Below, one piece after another: positions 48,916-58,751 of a stretch of DNA of 64,000 nucleotides. Numbering within the stretch: position 1 is the stretch's first letter; each line of letters begins with the position of its first letter. A program made the position numbers and the translations under genes. This DNA comes from Haematococcus lacustris (taxonomy: Eukaryota; Chlorophyta; Chlorophyceae; Chlamydomonadales; Haematococcaceae): NCBI GenBank assembly GCA_030144725.1, contig JASKMD010000029.1, positions 2,154,613 to 2,218,612 of the forward strand. Reading direction: 5' to 3'. The notes under the pieces were generated by a model that worked only from the letters and a program-made list of their open reading frames with translations, was not told the DNA's origin and did no database searches.

Positions 48916-49702
48916 CCCCTGCAACCCCACACTGGCGCCGAGGGAGCAGCGTCGTTCCAGTCACGTTAGAGCTAGTAGTCTTGTGCGGGACCGTTCAACG
49001 CGCTCGGGAGTAAGAGTGTGCTCCGCCTTAGACTGTACAGATTGGACGCCTCGGACTGTACGGATGGGGCTACAGCAAGCGTGCCACAGGAGTAGAGGTC
49101 GAAGACATTTGTCTTGAGACATTGTTGTGAACCACGTCAATGACGTACATGTAGACCGTGCCTGGCAGCCTGGCACTCCAGGCAAGCAGCTACCGTGTCA
49201 ACAGGGAATGTGGTGGGCGCCTTGTGGGTAGGTCAGCTTAAGAAGGTACAAGCTTAGCGTGGTAAGTCAGGGATGGGAGGGGGCAGGCAGGCAGGCAGGG
49301 GGAGGGGGCCGACAAAATGATACAAAATAGGTGTCGCACAAAAAGTTGTAGTGACAGGTAGGAAACGGAACGACAGCTAACATTGTAAGCCGCCGCAGAA
49401 CAGGACACAACGGGGCATAAAAGGGGATTTGAGTCATAAGACGAGCGAGCGATCTTGTCGCTTTATGTCAGTTTACCACAAACTGTCTGGAGCTGTCGGG
49501 CTGTCGGGAATATTGACTACTCACGCGTATCTGGGTCCATCATACCAATGTTATACCAAGTGCTAGCGACTGCTGATCAAGAGGACGGCTGGCATTTTCG
49601 CGGCCTTCGGGTTTGTGGGTTGTGAACGGGCTGGGAAGCTGCCATGGCACGAGCTGCCGTGAGTTGCTATTGGATACCCAACCGTTGGCAGGGTGGGGAG
49701 CA
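48916..49702. other. Intergenic, no gene seen
   Basis: 3' flank of the coiled-coil gene and 5' flank of the GATA gene. A small GGCAG tract lies near 49281-49300. No conserved frame found. Confidence 0.45.
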
Positions 49703-52179
49703 ATGAACGGTCGTGGCAATTGTGCATCAACACAGAGTTGCGAGTTGTCAGCGTTGCTGGAGGTGGTGCGACTAGTGGAGGAGGAGGGAGTGCCACTGGT
49801 CACGCTACAACGAGGTCCGCCCGGACAGGTTCTAAGCCTTTCCCTCCAACCACAACCAGCCGTGACACTTACGTAACATCAATTGGGCGAAGGCCCTTGC
49901 TGTAGTGCCCTAGGTCGCTGTTGGCTGGGATGGGTATGCTAGTCTAAGTTCCAGTACCATGCACTCAACGGCTATCATCCCAAAACACAACACCCACACT
50001 TTCCCAGCCTGCTTCTTATTGCTGCTCATGCTCATTTGCCAGCATGCCCCCCTTACAGGTGACCACCCGTGCCAGCACCACGACCTGCCATACATTAACC
50101 TGAACCAGGATCTTCATCCCCCTGTGCTGGCCCCCCTGGAGCACCTGCCGCCCCCGCCTCAGCCAGCTGTCTCACAGCAGTGCAGCAGCAGTAGCACTAG
50201 CAGCAGACTGCTGCAGGGTGGGCCCTGCCACTCTTGCGGGGTTACAGAGGCGCCCCAGTGGCGGCGCCCTGACCAGGGCAGCATGCTGCTGTGCAACCGG
50301 TGCGGCATCCATTACATGCGCCACAGGAAGCTGCCAGGCCCTAAGAAAGAGGCGTCCAGCTCAGGCAGCCAGGTAGGCATCAGCAACACTCCTCCTCACA
50401 CGGCACATGACCTGCAGGGTGTTGGGCCTTCAATGTTTATTCTTCCTTTACAAAGCCCTCGGCATTGATGGAGCACTCTTGACTGCATCACACACCCACT
50501 TCTGCCTGCCTGCCTGCCTGCCTGTGTAGAGTTGTCTGCCTGCCTGCATGTGTCACAAGTCTTCAAGTGCTCCAGCCCACTAGATCAATCAGCACGTATT
50601 CATGTGTATGCTCCTAAACATAAACACGGTTGCAATCAAGCCTGAGCTCCATCATGACCACCATAGTGCGTCTAAGACTGTGGCTGCCAGTTGCAGCCTG
50701 ATCAGACTGAGCCACCACTGCTGCCAACCACCATCAGCCTGCCATGCTGCCCCTTGCCGCAGGCTGCCAGACTTGGGTTTGGTGCGGCAGCGGCGCAGCA
50801 GGCCATGAAGCGCACCGCCTCTGAGCTGTGGGAGCTAGGGCCCTGCTGGTCCACAGTAAGCACTGGGGGCTGGAGGGCGGTGGCAGGGCCCTGCAGCAGC
50901 TGCTGCTCAGCAGCCACACAACAATCAGCTCCACCACCGCCCCTGATTTTCCGTGGCTGTACTTGCCACCACCACCACCATCACTGTCACCAAGTGCGGT
51001 CACTGAAGTCAGGGCCATTGACCTCCCATCACCTAGGCTTGGTGGCGATGATGATGATGGTGGTGGTGGGATGCCGATCCTCACTGAGGCTGACACACCA
51101 CACTCAGCAGCACTGAGTCTTACTCTGAGGAGCACCCACACTCCTCCTCACGCCACAGCTATCCTGCCTGGTGTCGGCCTGTGGGTAGTCCTCCTTCCAC
51201 TGCTACCCCTCCTTCATGCATAGGCCCCTTAAACACCCACAGACACTGAGCGGGGCCCTGCACCTCAACACTGCAAGGGCTCGGGGGAGGCGCCTCAGGG
51301 GCTGAGGCTGCATGGCACCGTGAAATCCTCCCAGTCGTCACCTCAGGGGCTGAGGCTGAGGCTGCATGGCACTGCATGGCACCGTGATAACCTCCCAGTC
51401 GTGACAGTGCTGGGGCACGCTGCCACCGCTGCGTTGGAGGCAGCACTCAGGGGTGCCGTCCCTGCCCTCCTCCTCCTCCCCTGCAGGTCGACATCAGTTC
51501 CACTCTGGCCTGCACTGAGCCGCGCCACCCCAGCCGCTCCTGCTCCGGCCCCCTACCCGCCGCCCTGCAGCTGGTCTTGGAGCCCGCAGGAGACCCCTTA
51601 GGCTGCGCCCAGGTGCTGGTGCTGCCCAAGGCCTGCGTGCGCCGCCCTCCCCTGCGCAGCGGACCCACTCAGCGACGCTCCAGCCACATGCAACCCGGCC
51701 AGCCCCCTGCAGCCCTGCCGCTGGGCAGCCACCGCAGCACCGGGTCAGTCGGCAGCCTGCCAGCCCTGGACCTAGCCCACAGCCTGTGTCCCGCTGCCTC
51801 CCACTGCGCCTACTCCCATGACGCTGCAGCTACCTCCCACCTGCCACCCCTCCCTACAGCCTCACACAGCTGGGCGCCCCGCCCACCTCTGGCTGGTGGG
51901 GCTCGGTCCTCCCACCCCAGCTGCTCGCCTGACCTGCTGCAGCTGGAGCCGGCACAGCAGCTGGCCCTGTGTGAGCCGCAGGCTATGGGGCGCCAGGTGC
52001 CGGGAGGAGCGCCGTCCTCTGGCAGCGTGGTGCACGAGAGTGTGGGTCCGGGGCTGGACTGCGACAGCCTGGCGGGCATGATGGCCAAGCGGCGCCTCTG
52101 CAATGGCCTGCTGGGCTTCCAGGGCTGCAGCTCAGATGGCAGCAGCCAGGGCAGCAGGCTCACCCTGGGGCCCACCTGA
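49703..52179 (+). CDS. GATA-type zinc-finger transcription factor
   Basis: Well-supported exons are 50059-50372, 50763-50855 and 51487-52179 (TGA), all joining in phase 0. The first encodes CHSCGVTEAPQWRRPDQG and then SMLLCNRCGIHYMRHRKLP, a single GATA finger of the form C-X2-C-X18-C-X2-C as in plant and algal GATA factors, followed by a basic PGPKKE stretch. The zinc finger binds GATA-core DNA sites in the nucleus. The next exon adds an Ala/Gln helix (GAAAAQQAMKRTASELWEL). The long last exon is Ser/Pro/Ala-rich and disordered, with KACVRRPPLRSGPTQRRSS, and may be a regulatory region. The first exon is uncertain: ATG 49703 (MNGRGNCASTQSCELS...) fits only if the donor is GTCCGC near 49812; another frame uses the donor at 49826 but has no ATG. 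The intron 50856-51486 contains CAC triplets and a ~60-bp tandem duplication (51290-51405). Confidence 0.85.
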
Positions 52180-52379
52180 CCTGGACTGACCTGACCCGAC
52201 CTGGCGGTGGTAGCAGCAGCCACTGGGATGCTCCCAGTGGCCCCTGGAGCAGAGGCTCCTTCCTTTAGGCACCTGGTCAACATGCTGCCACCATGTCAAC
52301 ACAGAAGAGGGCAGAATGGGGGACCTACTTTGCATAGCCTCTGTCTATAACTGCTGCTGCTGCTACTGCTTCTGCTGCC
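52180..52379. other. 3' flank of the GATA gene
   Basis: Short CTGACCTGAC-type repeat after the stop, then unremarkable sequence running into the repeat block. Confidence 0.4.
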
Positions 52380-52575
52380 TGTACTCTCGTGATGTCTGCA
52401 CCCCTGCAAGTAGTAATCTGCACCGCACTGCATCATGCATTGTGTGGCCCTTCCTGGCGTGGCCCACACCCCACCTCCTTTCATGTACAGCTCAACATGC
52501 ACTTGCCCAATAAGCCACCCTTCCCACCCATCGCTGTGGCCACATGTGCCCCAACCCTAGCAGCTGGCGCTGCTG
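52380..52575. repeat. Inverted copy of 61560-61760 (5' flank of the family 2 Fanzor)
   Basis: Matches the reverse complement of 61560-61760 almost base for base, including the ATGTGCCCC[AC]..CCTAGCAGC start-codon region of the Fanzor gene at 58.8-61.6 kb, then switches to other sequence at about 52575. Confidence 0.85.
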
Positions 52576-52862
52576 CAACGCAACGCGGCATATGCTGTCA
52601 GCACCCATCTGCTGCCATTGCTGCCACTAGTGGCTGCTGCTGCTGCTGCCACTTGTGCTACTTGTTGCCCGCTGCATGCTACTTGTTGCCCGTTGGCCTG
52701 GTGAGGGAGGTGCTGTTAGCACCCCTGGCGCAAGCTGTGCATGGCTGCATGGAGGCATGGGTTGGCAGGGCATGAAGAAGAATGGCGCACTATCATGCTG
52801 AACAAATGGGTGCACGCCAACCTGTGCACCTGCTCGCAAGCAATGTGCTAGCAGGGGCTGAG
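52576..52862. repeat. Inverted copy of the hAT-interrupted repeat at 54.0 / 57.8-57.95 kb
   Basis: Reverse complement of 57955-57791 joined to 54162-54000. It contains the uninterrupted site GTGCTGTTAGCACC, so it represents the pre-insertion state of that repeat. Together with 52380-52575 it looks like an internally deleted (5' end joined to 3' end) derivative of a larger element. Confidence 0.8.
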
Positions 52863-53999
52863 CCATAGTTATGGTCAGCCATGATGTGTTGTACAGCTTG
52901 TATGGTAGGCAACAGCAAGCAGGATGATAGGCCGATGCATATGTGTATTCAATGTCAGCGTCAGTGTGCCTTGTGTGCATGCTTAGGCCGCAAAGCAGGT
53001 GTGGTGTGCAGGGTGAGGGGGACCCAAAGCTCCGTGTAGCGTGTGGCATTGGACACAGAACAAATGATCTTTAGTGTTTGGTCGTTAACCGTATCCTGCG
53101 TGTTGCGGGTGATGTGCATGCTGAGTGGTTGTGCTTGAGTCCGGTGGTGGTGGATGAAGAAGACGGCGTACGCCGCTCAAGACGCCAGCCGTTACTGGAG
53201 AAAACCAGAGAGCTTTGAAACACGTTGTAGAGAAGGGTGTACTTTGGGCTGTGCAGAAGGTCGCTGCTGCTGCCCCTGCCGCTGCCCCTGCTGCCCCGGA
53301 GGCCAGGGGACAGGGAGAGCGCTGGGGCTAGGCCAGGCAGGTGTGCAGGGAGGGTGGTGGCGGAGTGATGCGTGTCAGAGCTGGGGCGAAGTTTGCTGGG
53401 GCTGGGTCAGGGGGAGGTGGTGAACGAAGCCTGGCTGGAGAGGGGGGACTCTGGGCACTCGGGTTGCAACACGGTCATGGTACCTGGCCCCTGACTGAGT
53501 GAACGCACCGTGGCACCTCAGTTGGTCTCTAGCGAATGGGTTAGGGGCACTTAGGTCAGGTCCCGACTCCTAGGTTAGGGACACACACCGGTCTCTCACT
53601 GCGGTGAAGAAGTGTAGGGGCTCCACAGGAGGACAGGGATACTGGGATGTAGATGTGTCCACGTACAAGTAGGTGTATTACAGGCCTGAGAGATTGTCAT
53701 ATGTAATCGCCAGGCAACCAGCCTGCCGCGGGTGATCGTGAATCGTAGGGTGATCATGAATTGCCACAATGCTTAGGCCCTAAGTTCACGCCTAAGCAGT
53801 GCATCATATACATAGTCATGGACGCTCAGGACAGCCGTAGCGTGTAGCCAAGCGAGCCCTCTACATACTGATGTGCTTCGTTGATCAATCCGCAAACTGT
53901 ACGAGAAATAAACCGCGTGAAACGGACACACCCCCTTTTCAAGGGGGTTGGGAGGCCCTAAGTTAGGGAGCGGTTCCTCCGCCTATTATGAAGTATTAG
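52863..53999. other. Repeat-poor intergenic sequence, no gene seen
   Basis: No open frame with family resemblance. A CTGCCCCTGCCGCTGCC-type stretch lies at 53264-53295. Confidence 0.4.
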
Positions 54000-55321
54000 G
54001 CTTGATTACCGTACGCTCAGCCCATGTTGGCACATTGCTTGCGAGCAGGTGCACAGGTTGGCGTGCACCCATTTGTTCAGCATGATAGTGCGCCATTCTT
54101 CTCCATGCTCTGCCGACCCATGACCCATGCAGCCATGCACAGCTTGCGCCAGGGGTGCTAACCAGTGTTTTCTTTCGTTTCGCCCGGATGCATGATCTAT
54201 AGCTCAAAATGACATGGCATAGGTTCATACCCCTGATTTTATAGCTCGACCTTACTTCAAAGCATCGCTCAGGTAGAAAAACAAGAACTACGCTCAGCTG
54301 TGACACGCCTGATAAAATGTTCGCATGGGTCAGTTTGGGTCACACAGGCCACCCCAGGACATCGCGTTTGCACCATCCCGCTCTATAGCTCAAGCCGTGT
54401 CTGTGTCGCTGGCCTCTAGTACGGCTGCGATGGTGGTGGGCGAACATGTTCCCTCGCGGATGAGCTTATAATAGTGGTCTCTATCACTGGGCATCGCACA
54501 AATTGTTCCAGCGCCGCGTTGCAAAATCACGTGACTGTCCAGTCGAGCGCAACAGGAGCCGGAGGTGCATCTATAGTCCTAGTTTGCTCAGGTACGTGGC
54601 GTAACACCAATAAACGCGACATGCCCCATGCCTTGACTGACCAGAATTCAGTGTTTCTCTGACTGGCGCCAGGCACTAGCAAGGGCTCCATCCGCGACCG
54701 TTGGCACACACATGTGTCCGTGGCAAACCCATCTACACAACAGGTAAGGTTGCTGCAACATGCAACTGAGGTGTGAGTGACAACTTCACAACAAGCCCAT
54801 GGCACGCCCAGCCATGCCACAGCCATGTTTACTAATGAAATGGTATGCCACTTAGCTAGTGGCCTGCTTGCACCCAAATGAAACTACAGCCCAAGTTTCA
54901 TTTGGCGCTGACGATGCGTACAACACTAACACGGGTATGCAACCCCCCAAGCTCATGTCCTCTCACTACCACCATGTGCTGTAACAGTCCAGACACTTAG
55001 CTAGGATGAATGCGATGTTTATTTCATTCCCCATGCAGGCTCATGTGTGACTTGTGAAACACTTTGTTTTTAAGCTGAGATCGTTTTGGATTCGAGGAGA
55101 AAGATGTAAGCAAACACTGCGCTTCCGCTCCAGCGTCCCCGTTACTGAACAAGTCTCTGATTCAACTAGGCTCGTCACTACCAAGAGTACGTGTGTAGCC
55201 AGCGCCTCTATTTGCAGCCACAACACCCAGTAGCTGCTTTCTAAGTCTGTAGCTGCTTTAGCCGCATAAGCGACAGCTAATCAGCCCAGCCAGTTCAAAA
55301 ACCCTAAAGTTGCAGCCATGC

Positions 55322-55436
55322 ATACTGGGTACCTGGCTGTACGCTAACACTTGGTTTCCCCGTATTCGATCATCCCTGTGCAGTGAGCTAACACTTGGTT
55401 TCCCCGTACTCGATCATCCCTGTGCAGTGAGCGCAA
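55322..55436. repeat. Tandem duplication of ~48 bp inside the hAT element
   Basis: GCTAACACTTGGTTTCCCCG... and the following CATCCCTGTGCAGTGAGC occur twice in a row. Confidence 0.85.
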
Positions 55437-55890
55437 ACCCAGAGACCGTCGCTGATCTGGTCGACGAGCTTGAATACCTGGAAGCGCCACCAGCGAACCC
55501 ACCACCAGAACGACCTGCTCGAGCGGCCATTCCCTACCCAGCTTGCAGTTCGGGTCCGGTTCAAGGTCGTGGTATTGGACGGTTGGCCCACCGGTCCGGT
55601 CCTTCCCGCGGAAGAGGCAGGAACCCACCTGGCACTAGCGCCAGAGCTGCGCAACCTGTCATCGCCTTACCTGCTGTTTTGCAGACTTGCCTGACCCGTT
55701 CACACGGAGAATGCTAGCTAGTCCCGTTGCACGGAGTTCTGCTTTTGCCGAGTGCTTGCTTGTATTGCTGTTTTCCCAAACCTGCTTTGCCCGCATTGCG
55801 GAGAATGTTCAGTTACTCCCGCTTTGCGGAGGTTGCAGCATTGCTAGTCTTGCTAGTGCGGCGATGTCTTGACTGACCTGACTTGCAGTG

Positions 55891-57098
55891 ACATGGGGTT
55901 GGTACTATGCATGCATGTACTCTCTCAATACTGCGTCGTTTTCGATAGCGTTTGGCACATTGGTAGCTGCAAATCAATGCGCGTCATCTGACCATCAGCG
56001 CACGACATTGGAGTCTTTGCTCGCGTACTGCCACATGTGCCCGCGAACAAACCACAGCGGCGAGACGGGTATCCTTGGGACGGTGAGCCACATCCCTGTG
56101 GCGCCATCTATCTGGCGTAGTGAGCTGGTTGTGCACAAATGGAATGTCCGGCAAACACCCATCGCGATGCCTGCCGGGCGTGCAGGGCGCCTAGACGGGG
56201 TGATTGAAACATATCTCCATGCTCGCTTCCGCCGTATACACCAGTTGGGTCGGCGCACACTAAGGTATCACCGGCTTACACCCCCCCTCCTCCACTGTGT
56301 CCTCCACTGTGTTGCACCCGCTGCATCCACAGGAAAATGGCCATGGAATGTTTGTTCTATACCCATTGGCGCATCTATTGAAACAAACCGCACGTTAAAC
56401 AGCCCAGGCCTCTATTAGTTTGACATCTTCAAAGTGACATCATGTTCTCCATGCAGAATCAGGGCTACGGGGCTGTGGGGTGGCAGTTGAGCTATGAAAC
56501 TTTGCACGCAGGTGGATGGGATGTAGGGGAGTGTAACTCTCAGAGGAGCCGAGTCCAAACTCGGACATGGTGTGGAGTTGTGCGACTGACTGCATGGCCC
56601 TGGTCCTGAGATCGGCTAAGGGAGTTGGGGTCCACAGACCAAAGCGAGCTTTTGACATATCTGAGTATGAGCGTGTGTAACAATGTCTAAAAGGAGCCTA
56701 ACCTAGTAAGTAGCATGCTGTAAGTCCCAATGGTCGAGCTGTGGCATTGCCCTCTAGGTGAGGGGGGGAGGTGGCTCATTGCCACATCGCCGCAACCGCT
56801 TTCCGATCCGACTGCTGCTGCCGACGCGCATGCGCATGTAGAGCAGCCTAAGCGACGAAGGCGGTCGCAGCGATGACTGCATGCCCCGCAACGGCCCAAA
56901 TTTGAATCACTAACTTTGATTCTTTGCTGTGCACGGCCTACTAACTGCATAGTTATTCTGGATGGTTGAAAGGTAGCTGGCTGGGTTGGCTACATTGTGA
57001 ATCATCTAGCATAGTATTTGGCGCAGTGAGTGCAGAGTTACAGCCGTCCTACTAATAAGGGTCGGTTTCCTGTCATTTTCTGTTAGTTGGGAACACCC
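55891..57098. repeat. 1.2-kb dispersed repeat, first copy (within hAT)
   Basis: Matches 62701-63911 over its full length with frequent substitutions but few length changes. No frame is conserved between the copies, so it is a non-coding element or a decayed one. The end GGTCGGTTTCCTGTCATTTT also occurs at 33150-33215. Confidence 0.85.
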
Positions 57099-57841
57099 GA
57101 ATGGCTGGGCGTGCCATGGGCTTGTTGTGAAGTTGTCACTCACACCTCAGTTGCATGTTGCAGCAACCTTACCTATTGTGTAAATGTGTTTGCTACGGAC
57201 ACATGTGTGTGACAATGGTCGCGGATGGAGCCCTGGCTAGTGCCTGGCGCCAGTCACAGGAACACCGAATTCCGGTCAGTCAGGGCATGGGGCATGCCGC
57301 TTTTGATGGTGCTGCGCCACTTACTAGATATAACTAGGACTATATATGCACCTCCCGCCACCGTCGCGCTCGACTGGACCGTCACGTGATGCTGCACGGT
57401 GCTGTGATAGGCATTCTGACCCGTACGACCTTACAACAGCTAGCACCCAATAGCAAGCTTGCGTCTCAGGCACATTTTAAGTGGAGGGCGCCACAGGCTT
57501 CAGGCCAGGCACAACCATCAGCGGGATACAGCGCAAAAAGACGATTGCAATGCAGCAGGCGCAACTGCTTTCCGTGGCCTATGGGCTCCGTTCATCAAAA
57601 TTTGAAATTTCCTCAGGGCGTGTCACAGCTGAACTACGCTAAAATACGCAACATCTCAGGGTAAACCGCAATTTTCGTAGCGCAGTGCGAGGTAGTGAAG
57701 CTCGAAAAACGGCCATTTCATAGCGCAATAGGACCCCTGAAATGTCGCTTTTTATAGCGATCGCTATATATAAGCCGAAAAAAAACACTGGTGCTAACAG
57801 CACCTCCCTCACCACGCAGCGGGCAACAAGTAGCACAAGTG

Positions 57842-57874
<33 letters not shown>

Positions 57875-57939
57875 ACTAGTGGCAGCAATGGCAGCAGATG
57901 GGTGCTGACAACATATGCCGCATGTGCCTGTTGCGTTGC

Positions 57940-58010
57940 AGCACAGTTGTTCCCCTACTATTACTACAGGGCAGGGGCTGTGTTATCTGTGATCCGAAAT
58001 GTTTGCATGC
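57940..58010. repeat. 70-bp direct repeat, first copy
   Basis: CAGCACAGTTGTTCCCCTAC through GAAATGTTTGCATGC; repeated exactly or nearly so at 58563-58634. Confidence 0.9.
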
Positions 58011-58562
58011 TAATGTAAGATAAAAATGCATGCATTGAGATATGCAGAACCACGGCATGCTTTTCCATGGTTTGCTGTGCCCCATGCCAAGGTCATCACT
58101 GTATGTGTGGTTGTATTGTCGGGTTGAAAACAATTGGGTTGACCATACGAGTTGCAAAGCTACACCTTGGTAGGATGATGTAAAGCAATGCGTACTTGCT
58201 TCCCCATGGGTCGCGGCTTGTGACTTGCCCTCCGATGCCATGTCCGCGAGGTGCCCGCCTGTGACTGCCAGATGATGCAGGGTGCAACATCAGTCTCATA
58301 TCCTCCTGGGGACTTCGTGTGACCTTACAACCTTACTTGTCACCTGGCATATTGACCTGAGGTGGTATGGCAGGTTTTATGGTTGGGTGGGGGAATGCTG
58401 GCTGGGCAATCCTCCTAGGCTGCTTGGTTCCAAGGCTGCTTGGCTGCATGGTTTGCTTGCTAGCTTATGCTGTTGTGTAGGCCATCGCAGTGCGCCATGT
58501 CACCGAGCCGTGTCATTACACCTTGAGACTGAGTCACTCGAGACTGAGGGCGGGCACTAGAC

Positions 58563-58634
58563 AGCACAGTTGTTCCCCTACTATTACTACAGGGCAGGGG
58601 CTGTGTTATCTGTGATCCGAAATGTTTGCATGCA
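58563..58634. repeat. 70-bp direct repeat, second copy
   Basis: Second copy of 57940-58010. The pair brackets about 550 bases without a gene and may be ends of one insertion. Confidence 0.9.
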
Positions 58635-58751
58635 GCAAGCATCCGGTACCACTACGTGATTCACTACCACAAGCACTTGCAAAGGCCGGGCAATCTATGA
58701 TGGCATGAAACACATGCTCTGATGTAGGCACACATATGTGGTGCACACATG

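Larger units (their letters stand above)
54163..57790. mobile_element. 3.63-kb hAT element with long inverted ends
   Basis: Starts CAGTGTTTTCTTTCG and ends AAAAACACTG, flanked by the perfect 8-bp duplication GTGCTAAC (54155-54162 and 57791-57798). The arms are unusually long: 54528-54823 is the reverse complement of about 57106-57395, and outside this CAGCTGTGACACGCC is shared between the two ends. The right end matches that of the hAT element at 14879-16064. I find no transposase inside; the centre holds a 1.2-kb segment also present at 62.7 kb. Non-autonomous, probably a host for further insertions. Confidence 0.88.

Noticed and set aside
55310..55717. Short ORFs in the centre of the hAT element as its transposase
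   Set aside because: No hAT dimerisation or RNase H-like motifs; two competing frames and a tandem duplication in the 5' part.
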